From: Nocardia sp. BSTN01 | GTDB lineage: Bacteria; Actinomycetota; Actinomycetes; Mycobacteriales; Mycobacteriaceae | Assembly: GCF_015354405.1 (NCBI RefSeq) | Contig: NZ_JADKYP010000053.1 | Coordinates: 1-44,535 of the forward strand | DNA length: 44,535 nucleotides | Direction of reading: 5' to 3' | In this document: positions 29,581 through 37,538 of the stretch, in pieces | Layout: every line of letters starts with the position of its first letter | How positions within the stretch are numbered: the stretch's first letter is position 1 | Translations under genes and position numbers: made by a program | Notes under the pieces: model-generated | Database searches by the model: none | What the model was told of the DNA's origin: nothing | What the model saw: the letters and a program-made list of their open reading frames with translations, nothing else

Positions 29581-30807
29581 CTACTCCGCGACATCCGTCC
29601 ATGTCACCGGAAGTTCGTGCACCCCATAGATATTCATATCGGTCCGCAACCTCACCGCATCGGCCGGGACGGCCAGGGCCAGGGTCGGGAAGCGGCGTAG
29701 CAGGCCGGCGAATCCGGCGCGCATCTCGATCCGGGCGAGTTGCTGGCCGAGGCACAGGTGCATGCCGTGCCCGAAGGACAGGTGGCCGCGGGCCGTGCGG
29801 TGCACGTCGAGGGTGTCGGGGTCGTCGAAGCGGCGTGGGTCGCGATTGGCGGCCAGCAGCGAGACGACGACGGTCGAACCCTTGCCGATGGTTTCGCCGC
29901 CGAGCTCGATGTCCTCGGTGGCGTAGCGGTAGAAGATGTCGGCGACCGAGAGGTAGCGCATGAGTTCTTCGACCGCATCGGGAACCAGGGCCGGATCGGC
30001 ACGCAGCTCCGCCGCCTGTTCCGGATGCTCGAGCAGCGCGAAGGTGCCGAGCCCCAGCATGTTCGCGGTGGTCTCGTGCCCCGCCAGCAGGAGCAGGAAG
30101 GCGATGCCGGTCAGTTCCTCGACGGTGAGATCGTCGTGGCGGGCCAGGTCGGAGAGGATGTCCTCACCCGGTTCGGCGCGCTTGCGGACGACGAGTTCGG
30201 CGAGATAGGACGTCAGCGCGCCGTAGGCCGCCATCTTCTCCTCGAGCGCCTGGTCCTTGACGAGGAACTTGGCCGAGTTGACCTGGAAGGTGTCGCGATC
30301 CTCGTAGGGAACCCCGAGCAGTTCGCAGATCACCAGCGAGGGCACCGGCAGGGCGAACTCCGCTACCAGATCGACCGGCGGGGTCAGCCGCGCCATCGCC
30401 TCCAATTGCGCCTCGACGATGTCCACGATGTGGTCTTCGAGCTGCTTCATCCGTCTGACGGTGAAGGCGCCGACGAGCTTGCGCCGCAACCGGGTGTGGT
30501 CCGGCGCGTCCATCGCGATGAACACGCCGGGGATCTGCGGTGAGGGCTCGGTGGCGGCGGGCATGCCCGGAATCTCGTAGGGCACATGCAGAACGCCGAT
30601 GTCCTGACGTGAGCTGAACCGGGAGTCGGCCAGGAGGCTGCGCACCTCGTCGTAGCCGGTGACCAGCCAGCCCTCGTGTCCGTCGGGAAAGATCATCGGA
30701 CTGACGGGGTGAGCATCACGCAGCCGGGTGATCTCGCGGGGCGGATCGAAGGGGCCCGCATTGCGGTCCATGGGCAGGCCGTGCGGGACCGAAACCGTTC
30801 GGGTCAT
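29581..30807 (-). CDS. Cytochrome P450 monooxygenase (CYP107-like)
   Basis: 408 residues from ATG 30807 with GAGGAA upstream. The I-helix oxygen-activation motif is LLLAGHETTANML (about 240), the K-helix ExxR is EELMR, and the haem-binding loop is FGHGMHLCLGQQLAR with the axial Cys at about 350. Short soluble bacterial class I P450, needing separate ferredoxin and reductase, neither of which is nearby. It lies 46 bases behind the DUF4097 gene and probably shares its promoter and the CTGA-repeat operator. It may act on a substrate handled by the DrrAB-like exporter; this is inference from shared regulation. Confidence 0.95.
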   Translation of the reverse strand: MTRTVSVPHGLPMDRNAGPFDPPREITRLRDAHPVSPMIFPDGHEGWLVTGYDEVRSLLADSRFSSRQDIGVLHVPYEIPGMPAATEPSPQIPGVFIAMDAPDHTRLRRKLVGAFTVRRMKQLEDHIVDIVEAQLEAMARLTPPVDLVAEFALPVPSLVICELLGVPYEDRDTFQVNSAKFLVKDQALEEKMAAYGALTSYLAELVVRKRAEPGEDILSDLARHDDLTVEELTGIAFLLLLAGHETTANMLGLGTFALLEHPEQAAELRADPALVPDAVEELMRYLSVADIFYRYATEDIELGGETIGKGSTVVVSLLAANRDPRRFDDPDTLDVHRTARGHLSFGHGMHLCLGQQLARIEMRAGFAGLLRRFPTLALAVPADAVRLRTDMNIYGVHELPVTWTDVAE

Positions 30808-30853
30808 GGCGTTTTCCTCTCGGGAGAGATGGATCGGCGGAGATCGAGGGGAA

Positions 30854-31498
30854 CTAGGCGGCGGACGCGTGCTGGATAACGACGTTGCCGAGGGCGCTGC
30901 GCGCGTACACCCGCACGGTGTGCTCGTCGTCCTGGGCGCCGTCGACCGGCCCCAGCTGGTTGTGCACGGCGCCGCTCGCGACCATGGTCTCCAGCCGCGC
31001 CGCGCTCCCCGGACGGATGCCGACCTCCAGATCGCCCACCGAGGTCTCCAGCCGCAGCACACCGCGGGTGGCCTCGCCGATCCGGATATTGCCCTGGGCG
31101 GTCTTCGCGGTCACCGAACCGAGCGGACGCTCGACGACGATGTCACCGGCCGACACCTCCAGCACGCAGTCGCCGAGCTCGCCGGCGCCGAGGATTCGGC
31201 CCACACCGGCGGTGCCCTGGACGCGGGAGCCGGTCGGCACCTCGATGGTCACCTCGATCGACGGATTGCCGCCGAAGGGGGTGTAGGTCCGCCAGTCCTT
31301 CGGCGTCGTCACGGTCAGGGTGCCGTCGGCGAAGTCGACCCGAGTCTGCTCGGCGGCGCGCACATCGGCCTTCTTGGCCGGATCGGCGGGGCGGACCGCG
31401 ACGACGGTGTCGGTGCGATCGGAGGCGATGACGGTGACGTTGCCGGACAGCACCTCGACGGCGACGGCGATCGGTTCCGGGGTCTGGAAAGTAGACAT
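30854..31498 (-). CDS. DUF4097-family beta-rich protein
   Basis: 214 residues from ATG 31498 behind CAGGAG. It is built of repeated short strands with alternating hydrophobic residues (VAVEVLSGNVTVIAS, LEVSAGDIVVERPLGSVTAKTAQGNIRIG, LETSVGDLEVGI), the right-handed beta-helix style of DUF4097. The frame stays open without a stop to GTG 31591. Residues VNSTAI there match the first residues of the DrrA-like ATPase 5 kb away, and that GTG lies at the leaderless position of the shared promoter, so a 245-residue form or a translated leader is possible. In actinobacteria such proteins often travel with BTAD regulators and ABC exporters. Function unknown. Confidence 0.82.
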   Translation of the reverse strand: MSTFQTPEPIAVAVEVLSGNVTVIASDRTDTVVAVRPADPAKKADVRAAEQTRVDFADGTLTVTTPKDWRTYTPFGGNPSIEVTIEVPTGSRVQGTAGVGRILGAGELGDCVLEVSAGDIVVERPLGSVTAKTAQGNIRIGEATRGVLRLETSVGDLEVGIRPGSAARLETMVASGAVHNQLGPVDGAQDDEHTVRVYARSALGNVVIQHASAA

Positions 31499-31598
31499 GG
31501 TGTTCTCCTGGGTTCTGCTGGGAATCGGGCGGCGGGATCGGGTGATCCGGCCGGTGAACCGGTCCGCGGGGCGGATCGCTGTGCTGTTCACGAGAACT

Positions 31599-31604
31599 AC
31601 TGTC
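31599..31604 (-). promoter_or_regulatory. -10-like hexamer of the DUF4097-P450 promoter
   Basis: On the minus strand it reads GACAGT (xAxxxT), 7 bases before GTG 31591 and 10 bases from the nearest CTGA repeat. The same hexamer (CACAGT) occurs at identical spacing before the exporter gene at 36807-36812. Confidence 0.5.
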
Positions 31605-31614
31605 GCCACCCCGG

Positions 31615-31654
31615 CTGATATCGGGCTGACGCCGGCCTGACATGCCCGCTGACA
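31615..31654. promoter_or_regulatory. SARP-type operator 1: four CTGA direct repeats
   Basis: CTGATA (31615), CTGACG (31626), CTGACA (31637) and CTGACA (31649) are spaced 11, 11 and 12 bases, about one helical turn. BTAD/SARP and AfsR-type winged-helix regulators bind direct repeats with an 11-base period upstream of the -10 region. It lies between the divergent DUF4097-P450 and BTAD-regulator genes and is repeated at 36823-36862. Confidence 0.7.
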
Positions 31655-31753
31655 TCATGTTTCCGCTGGTCGAGGCGGTCGAATGTGATGTCGCACGAGC
31701 TCTTGTCAGCCCTGGGCCGGGCGATCTCACACCGGTCGGCCGGCCACGGCAGA

Positions 31754-34700
31754 ATGATCGGGGTGCGAATCGGGATGCTTGGAACGCTCGACATCCGGGC
31801 AGATGACGGTGAAATGATCGAAATACCGGGCGTCCGGTTGCGGGCGCTGCTGATCGCCCTCGCACTCGAACCGGGCCGCGCGGTCCCGAAAGCGTCACTG
31901 GTCGACTGGATCTGGGGCGAGCAACCACCCGCCGATGCCGCGAATGCGTTGCAGGCGTTGGTCTCCCGGTTGCGGCGGGTGCTGCCGGACGGTTCGCTCG
32001 ACGCGCAGGCGGGCGGTTATCGGCTGGCAGTGGACCCGAGCACGGTCGACGCGTTGCGGTTCGAACGGCTTCTCGATCAGGCCCGCGGCGGTGACGTCGT
32101 CCGGCAGACGCACCTGCTGCGCGAGGCCCTGGACCTGTGGCGCGGGGCGCCGATGCAGGACCTCGATGCCGGCGACAACGAGGCGGTCGCGGCGGTGGTC
32201 ACCCGCTTCGAGGGTTTGCATCTGGCCGCGCTGGAAGATCTGTACGAAGCCGAGATCCGTCTCGGTCGCGGACCGGATCTGGTCGCCGAACTCACCGAGT
32301 CGGTCGCCCGGCATCCGGTCCGGGAGCGGTTGGTCGCCGCACTGATGCGGGCATTGGCCGCCGCCGGGCGCGGCGCCGAGGCGCTGCTGGTCTATCAGCG
32401 AGCTCGGGAGGCACTCGCCGACACCCTGGGCGTGGATCCCGCACCGGAACTGTCCGATCTGCACGTGGCTCTGCTGCGGGGCGAAGCGGGGCCCCGAGAC
32501 ACCGAACGCAAGACCAACCTCCGCGCCGAATTGACCACCTATGTAGGCAAATACACCGATATCGCCGCCGTGCGCGAACTCATCGCGAACCATCGGCTCA
32601 CCACCTTGACCGGTCCCGGCGGCTCGGGGAAGACCCGGTTGGCGCTGGAGACCGCGCGCACCCTGCTCGACGATCTGCCGGACGGGGCGTGGCTGGTGGA
32701 ACTGGCCTCCGTCGGGGCCAGCGGAGACGTGGCGCAATCGGCCCTCGCCGCCTTCGGGCTCCGGGACGCCCTGCTCGGCGGGGCACCGGACGCGGAACCG
32801 ATGGACCGGCTCGTCGCGGCGATTCGCGATCGCGAGACCTTGCTGGTCCTGGACAACTGCGAGCATGTGATCGATGCGGCGGCGGCCTTCGCCCACCGGG
32901 TGCTCGGAGAATGCCGGGGTCTGCGGATCCTTGCCACCAGCCGGGAACCACTGGGCATCACCGGTGAGGCGTTGTGGCAGGTAGCACCGCTGGCACTGCC
33001 CGCCGAGGACGCGGATCCGGCCGAGATCGAATCCTCCCCCGCCGTGCAGTTGTTGCGCGACCGGGCCGGTGCGATCCGCACCGATCTGGATACGGCGAAT
33101 CCCGGCACCCTGTCGACCATCGCGCGCGTCTGCCGCGCCCTCGACGGCATACCGCTCGCCATCGAACTGGCCGCGGCCCGGTTGCGCACCATGTCGCTCG
33201 ACCAACTCGCCGACCGCCTCGACGATCGCTTCCGCCTGCTCACCGGCGGCAGCCGCACCGCCATCCCGCAGCACCGGACGTTGCGCGCGGTGGTCGATTG
33301 GAGCTGGGAGCTGCTCACCGATGCCGAGCGGATGGTGCTGCGCAGGCTGGCGGTGTTCGCCGGCGGCGCGAGTCTCGAGGCCGCCGAGCAGATCTGCGCG
33401 GGCGTATCCGGCGCACCGGGGGAAGTCGAGCAGTGGGAGGTGCTCGAACTGCTGACGGCGCTGACCGAGAAGTCGCTGCTGCTCACGGCGGCCGACAGCG
33501 AACCCCGCTACCGGATGCTCGAGACGATCAGGCGGTACGCCGACGATCGCCTGGTCGAGGCGGGCGAATCGGAACCTCTACGACGGCAGCATCTTTCGTA
33601 CTTCACGACGCTCGCCGAGACCGCGGAGCCGCATCTGCGCCGCGCCGAGCAGCTGGAGTGGCTCGCGAGGCTCGAGGCCGAACACGACAACATCGCGCTG
33701 GCCCTGCGCGGCGCGCTCGCCGACGACGACGCGGCGGGAGCGATGCGGCTCGCGGCGGCCGCCGGCTGGTACTGGTGGCTCGGCGGGCACAAAGCCGAAG
33801 GTATGGAACTGATCACCGCCGCGGCACGCATCGGCGGGCACGAAGGCGGCAGCGAAGCGTCACCACGCAGTGCCCTCGACAGTGCCGCCAATGACCCAGC
33901 ACGCATCGGCGGGCACGAAGGCGGCAGCGAAGCGTCACCACGCAGTGCCCTCGACAGTGCCGCCAACGACCCAGCACGCATCGGCGGGCACGAAGGCGGC
34001 AGCGAGAATGCTTGCACCGCAAACGATTCGGGTGACGACGAATTCCGGGCCAGGGTCTACGGCTTGATCGTGCATTTCATGAGTTCCGGGCCGAACGACG
34101 AACACCAGGTGGCGGAATGGGTCCACAAGGCCTACCAGCTCGGCCGGAACGGCGAATCCGACTATCCGCTACTGGCTTTCATCGGCGCGTTGGAGCGCAT
34201 GTTGCGCGGCGGAGACGAATTCCTGACCGCATTCGAACCGCTGCTCACCCACGACGATCCCTGGGTGCGGGCGCTGGCACGGCTGCAGGTGGGCAAGGCG
34301 CGCATCGCCCTCGGCTTCCCCGGCCGGGAAGCCGACGACCATCTCGAGACGGCACTGGCGGAGTTCCGGGCGCTCGGCGAGCGCTGGGGCATGTCGTTCG
34401 CGCTGACCGAACTGGCCAACAGGATCGCCATGCGCGGCGAATTCGCCACGGCCGGTGCCTATCTGGACGAGGCGATCGCGGTGGTCACCGAAGTCGGCGC
34501 CATCGAGGACGTGTTCCTGATCCGGGCGCGCCAGGCTCAACTGTATTGGCTGCAGGGCGATGCGGAGGCGAGTGCCGACGCCATGTCCGAAGCGCAGCGG
34601 TACGCGGACCGGTCCGCCTGGCCGAACGCACTGGCCGAATTCGCGTTCACGAAGGCGGAGCTGGCGCGGTGGCAGGGCGATACGGAACAGGCCCTCCGGC

Positions 34701-35107
34701 AGATCGAGATCGCGACGTCCGCGCAGGGCAGCGACGCCGGCCAGAGCTACGTCGACGCCTTACGGAACCACCAGATGGGTTGTCTCACAACAGATCTGAA
34801 TGCCGCTCGTACGCTGCACGCCGCGGCGTTCCGCGCCGCGACCGGCGCCGGCTACGCACCTCTCACCGCCCTGATACTGGTGGGGATCGCGGATCTGGCG
34901 TCGCGGGCCGAGCAGGACGAACAGGCGGTCCGGTTGCTGGCGGCCAGCGCCGCGATTCGCGGCCTGGTCGACCGGTCTCAGCCGGATGTGGCGCGGATCG
35001 AGCAGACAGCACGACGCCGCCTCGGTGACCAGCGGTTCACCGAGGCGACGAAGGAAGGGGCAGAGGGAAACTGGGAGGAATTGGTGGCGACTACGCTCGC
35101 TTGTTGA
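31754..35107 (+). CDS. BTAD (AfsR/SARP-type) regulator with NB-ARC ATPase and TPR domains
   Basis: 1117 residues from ATG 31754; GTG 31763 (VRIGMLGTLDIR) is also plausible, and no strong Shine-Dalgarno is seen. Domains in order: winged-helix DNA-binding (about 1-95, RLRALLIALALEPGRAVPKASLVDWIWGE), BTAD (about 100-245), STAND/NB-ARC ATPase with P-loop TGPGGSGKTRLA near 286 and Walker B LLVLDNCEHV near 362, a winged-helix/arm region, then TPR-like helices to the end. A linker of two and a half 25-residue units lies at about 691-752. These proteins activate transcription when ATP and an inducer release autoinhibition. The likely targets are the two CTGA-repeat promoters in this window. The 3' end overlaps the exporter permease stop by 17 bases. 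Confidence 0.93.
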   Translation: MIGVRIGMLGTLDIRADDGEMIEIPGVRLRALLIALALEPGRAVPKASLVDWIWGEQPPADAANALQALVSRLRRVLPDGSLDAQAGGYRLAVDPSTVDALRFERLLDQARGGDVVRQTHLLREALDLWRGAPMQDLDAGDNEAVAAVVTRFEGLHLAALEDLYEAEIRLGRGPDLVAELTESVARHPVRERLVAALMRALAAAGRGAEALLVYQRAREALADTLGVDPAPELSDLHVALLRGEAGPRDTERKTNLRAELTTYVGKYTDIAAVRELIANHRLTTLTGPGGSGKTRLALETARTLLDDLPDGAWLVELASVGASGDVAQSALAAFGLRDALLGGAPDAEPMDRLVAAIRDRETLLVLDNCEHVIDAAAAFAHRVLGECRGLRILATSREPLGITGEALWQVAPLALPAEDADPAEIESSPAVQLLRDRAGAIRTDLDTANPGTLSTIARVCRALDGIPLAIELAAARLRTMSLDQLADRLDDRFRLLTGGSRTAIPQHRTLRAVVDWSWELLTDAERMVLRRLAVFAGGASLEAAEQICAGVSGAPGEVEQWEVLELLTALTEKSLLLTAADSEPRYRMLETIRRYADDRLVEAGESEPLRRQHLSYFTTLAETAEPHLRRAEQLEWLARLEAEHDNIALALRGALADDDAAGAMRLAAAAGWYWWLGGHKAEGMELITAAARIGGHEGGSEASPRSALDSAANDPARIGGHEGGSEASPRSALDSAANDPARIGGHEGGSENACTANDSGDDEFRARVYGLIVHFMSSGPNDEHQVAEWVHKAYQLGRNGESDYPLLAFIGALERMLRGGDEFLTAFEPLLTHDDPWVRALARLQVGKARIALGFPGREADDHLETALAEFRALGERWGMSFALTELANRIAMRGEFATAGAYLDEAIAVVTEVGAIEDVFLIRARQAQLYWLQGDAEASADAMSEAQRYADRSAWPNALAEFAFTKAELARWQGDTEQALRQIEIATSAQGSDAGQSYVDALRNHQMGCLTTDLNAARTLHAAAFRAATGAGYAPLTALILVGIADLASRAEQDEQAVRLLAASAAIRGLVDRSQPDVARIEQTARRRLGDQRFTEATKEGAEGNWEELVATTLAC
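33824..34007 (+). repeat. 75-base in-frame tandem repeat inside the BTAD regulator
   Basis: Units start at 33824, 33899 and 33974, an exact 75-base period. The first two are complete and differ by one synonymous Asn codon change (AAT/AAC); the third stops after about 33 bases. Each codes for 25 residues beginning ARIGGHEGGSEASPRS. The period is a multiple of three, so copy-number change would keep the frame. A shorter related word (GGCGGGCAC followed by AAAGCCGAAGG) occurs just upstream at 33782. Confidence 0.92.
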
Positions 35108-35858
35108 ACGTGGCACGCGACCAGAGGAATCCGACCACGGCGAATCCGGCGCACCAGGCCAGCGCGGCGGCCGTATAACCGCCGGACGGGTGGCCTTCGA
35201 GAAATCCGCGCAGCGATTCGATGATCGGCGTGAACGGCTGGTACTGCGCGAACTGCCGGATACCCTGGCCCATCTTGTCGGCCGGCACGATCGCACTGCT
35301 CACGAAGGGCAGCATGATCAGCGGCACCACGCTCATACCGGCGGATTCCGGTGTTTTCGCGGCCATTCCGAGTGCGACGGTGAGCCAGGATGCCGCGAAC
35401 GAGGTCGCGACCATGATGCCGACGGCGGCGAGCCAGTCCGTCGCACTGGCCGGCGGTCGGAACCCCAGCGCGAAGGCCACACCGATGACGGCCGCGATGG
35501 CGACCAGGTTGGTCAGCATGGTCGCCGCCACATGACCGATCAGGATGGCGCTGCGGGAGACGTCCATGACCTTGAACCGGTTGATGATGCCCTTCGCCAT
35601 ATCGGAGCTCACCGACACCGCGGTGCCGGACAGGCCGTAGCTGATGGCCAGCAGGATCAAACCCGGTGTGGCGTAATCGATGTAATGGCCGCCGACATCG
35701 AAGGCATTGCCGAAGACGTAGACGAAGATCAGCATCATCACGACCGGCATCAGTGCGGCGTTGAAGATGGTGACGGGGGTGCGGGCGATGTGGGTGAAGT
35801 TGCGGCCCAACATCATCGACGCGTCGGACAGCGATGCGGGCATGGTGATCGTACTCAT
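35091..35858 (-). CDS. DrrB-like ABC-2 type exporter permease
   Basis: 255 residues with six membrane helices typical of ABC-2 permeases. Recognisable parts are NFTHIARTPVTIFNAALMPVVMMLIFVYVFG, ATPGLILLAISYGLSGTAVSVSSDMAKGIINRFKVMDVSRSA (coupling region) and a final basic KRA. It forms the membrane channel for the ATPase encoded just upstream, with a 4-base overlap (ATGA at 35855-35858). Such exporters give daunorubicin-type drug or lipid efflux. Its stop lies inside the end of the BTAD regulator gene on the other strand. Confidence 0.93.
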   Translation of the reverse strand: MSTITMPASLSDASMMLGRNFTHIARTPVTIFNAALMPVVMMLIFVYVFGNAFDVGGHYIDYATPGLILLAISYGLSGTAVSVSSDMAKGIINRFKVMDVSRSAILIGHVAATMLTNLVAIAAVIGVAFALGFRPPASATDWLAAVGIMVATSFAASWLTVALGMAAKTPESAGMSVVPLIMLPFVSSAIVPADKMGQGIRQFAQYQPFTPIIESLRGFLEGHPSGGYTAAALAWCAGFAVVGFLWSRATFNKRA

Positions 35859-36799
35859 CGCGGGGAAACCTCCGTGGTCGCGTGACCGGTCAGGGAAAGG
35901 AAAACGTCGTCGAGATCGGGGGTGTGGACGGTGACCTCCTCGGCCTCGACCGAGGACTCGGCGAGCCGATCCAAAAGGTGGCGCAGGGATTTCGTGCCGC
36001 CGTTGCCGGGGACGCGCAGGGTCAGCGCGCTGTCGTCACGGGTGGCGCCGGGCAGGCTGCGCGCGGCGACATCCAGTTCCCCGGGTTGGGTGAAACGAAG
36101 CCGGATGTGGCTGCCGGGCACCAGGCGCTTGAGGTCGTCGGGTGTGCCTTCGGCGACGATGCGCCCCTGGTCGAGTACCGCGATCCGGTCGGCCAGCTGG
36201 TCGGCTTCCTCGAGGTACTGGGTGGTGAGGAAGATCGTCACACCCTCGGAAGTCAACTCCCGCACGATGTCCCACATCGTGCGCCGGCTGCGCGGGTCCA
36301 GTCCGGTGGTCGGCTCGTCGAGGAAGACGATCTGCGGTTTGGTGATCAGCGTCATCGCCAGATCCAGCTTCCGGCGCATACCGCCGGAATAGGTCGCCGC
36401 GCGCTTACCCGCGGACTCCACCAGATCGAATCGCTCCAGCAGGTCGGCCACCACCCGCTTGCCCGCATCTCCGCGCAGGCGATGCAGGCCCGCCATCAGG
36501 CGCAGGTTCTCCTCCCCCGTCAGCAGATCGTCCACCGCGGCGAACTGCCCGGTCACCCCGATCGCCGCCCGCACGGCCTTGCCCTCGGTGGCGAGATCGT
36601 GCCCCGCGATTCGCGCCGTCCCGCCGTCGGCCTTCGCCAACGTGGTCAACACGTTCACGGTCGTCGTCTTGCCGGCCCCGTTCGGACCGAGCAGCGAGAA
36701 GATGGTCCCGGCCTCGATGGTCAGATCGATCCCGTCGAGGATCGTCTTGTCCCCGTATGCCTTCCGCAACCCGGAGGCGGCAATTGCTGTGCTGTTCAT
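35855..36799 (-). CDS. DrrA-like ABC exporter ATP-binding protein
   Basis: 314 residues from ATG 36799. Walker A GPNGAGKTTTVNVL, signature YSGGMRRKLDLAM, Walker B IVFLDEPTTGLDPRSRR, and the DrrA-type C-terminal extension after about 220. It has no Shine-Dalgarno: a -10-like CACAGT lies 7 bases before the ATG, so the message is probably leaderless. The CTGA-repeat operator immediately upstream matches that of DUF4097-P450, as do the first codons (MNSTAI), indicating shared control by the BTAD regulator. Confidence 0.95.
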   Translation of the reverse strand: MNSTAIAASGLRKAYGDKTILDGIDLTIEAGTIFSLLGPNGAGKTTTVNVLTTLAKADGGTARIAGHDLATEGKAVRAAIGVTGQFAAVDDLLTGEENLRLMAGLHRLRGDAGKRVVADLLERFDLVESAGKRAATYSGGMRRKLDLAMTLITKPQIVFLDEPTTGLDPRSRRTMWDIVRELTSEGVTIFLTTQYLEEADQLADRIAVLDQGRIVAEGTPDDLKRLVPGSHIRLRFTQPGELDVAARSLPGATRDDSALTLRVPGNGGTKSLRHLLDRLAESSVEAEEVTVHTPDLDDVFLSLTGHATTEVSPR

Positions 36800-36806
36800 G
36801 GGGACA

Positions 36807-36812
36807 ACTGTG
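36807..36812 (-). promoter_or_regulatory. -10-like hexamer of the DrrA-like gene
   Basis: Reads CACAGT on the minus strand, 7 bases before ATG 36799 and 10 bases from the nearest CTGA repeat; spacing is identical to 31599-31604. Confidence 0.5.
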
Positions 36813-36822
36813 CGGCGGACGG

Positions 36823-36862
36823 CTGATACGCCCCTGACGCCGGCCTGACACGACCACTGATA
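36823..36862. promoter_or_regulatory. SARP-type operator 2: four CTGA direct repeats
   Basis: CTGATA (36823), CTGACG (36834), CTGACA (36845) and CTGATA (36857), again spaced 11, 11 and 12 bases. The whole 80-base region 36783-36862 aligns without gaps to 31575-31654 (58 of 80 identical by eye), with differences concentrated in the spacers between repeats and before the -10 box. Confidence 0.7.
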
Positions 36863-36884
36863 CGGAGTTTTACCTGGTCAGGCC

Positions 36885-37325
36885 TCAGCCGATCTCCTCG
36901 GCCAAGCCGACGATGATTCCCTCGGGACCACGGACGTAGCAGAGCCGGAAAATCTGTTCGTACTGCTCCACCGTGCCGACGAGTTCGGCGCCGTGCGCAC
37001 GCAGGCGGGAGATGACGTCGTCGATATCGTCGACGGCGAACATGATGCGGCGAATGCCGAGAGTATTGGCGGGCGCGTGCTGCGGCTCGGACCGGACCGG
37101 TTGCGGCTGATGGAACATCGCGAGCTCCACCCGGCCGCGGCCGTCGGGAGTTCGCAGCATCGCGACCTCCTGCCGCACATCGTCGACTCCGATGATGCGT
37201 TCCACCCACCGCCCCTCGACCGGCCCCTTGTTCTCCAGCTCCATACCGAGTTCGACGAAGAATGCGATCACCGCGTCGATGTCCTCGACCACGATGAGCA
37301 CGTTGTCCATCCGCTTGATCGCCAC
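36885..37325 (-). CDS. VOC-family (glyoxalase-like) protein
   Basis: 146 residues from GTG 37325 behind GGAGGAGA. Two beta-alpha-beta-beta-beta modules are visible: IKRMDNVLIVVEDIDAVIAFFVELGMEL in the first and LGIRRIMFAVDDIDDVISRLRAHGAELVG in the second, ending with the typical RGPEGIIVGLAEEIG. Possible metal ligands are Glu/His residues (ELAMFH and the final GPEGI), but the substrate is unknown. The stop lies about 22 bases from the CTGA-repeat region of the exporter. Confidence 0.88.
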   Translation of the reverse strand: MAIKRMDNVLIVVEDIDAVIAFFVELGMELENKGPVEGRWVERIIGVDDVRQEVAMLRTPDGRGRVELAMFHQPQPVRSEPQHAPANTLGIRRIMFAVDDIDDVISRLRAHGAELVGTVEQYEQIFRLCYVRGPEGIIVGLAEEIG

Positions 37326-37462
37326 AGTCTCTCCTCCGATCGCAGGCCCACGCGGTCTTCGTGAGTCCGCGAATCATGACGCGCTGCCGCACCGAAACTC
37401 ATCGGTGGGATCAGTGGCGGGGACGACGGCCGAACCGGGTCGTCCTGAGCGCCCATAATCGT

Positions 37463-37497
37463 GCCGGGCCGAGCAGGGAACTCCTATACGGCCCGGC
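37463..37497 (-). terminator. Hairpin between the WYL-regulator and VOC genes
   Basis: GCCGGGCCG (37463-37471) pairs perfectly with CGGCCCGGC (37489-37497) over a 17-base loop, 42 bases past the WYL-regulator stop. It has no T-run on the minus strand, but its position fits the end of that gene. Confidence 0.55.
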
Positions 37498-37538
37498 CTT
37501 TGCGGCCGAACGGTACGGGTTGTCGCGTGCCCCGACCT

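Noticed and set aside
28209-29594. Minus-strand frame antisense to the MpaB-type gene
   Set aside because: Gly/Arg/His-rich shadow; the plus-strand frame has operators, a Shine-Dalgarno and family motifs.
33824-34007. CRISPR-like array
   Set aside because: Units are directly adjacent 75-base in-frame repeats without spacers and encode part of a protein.
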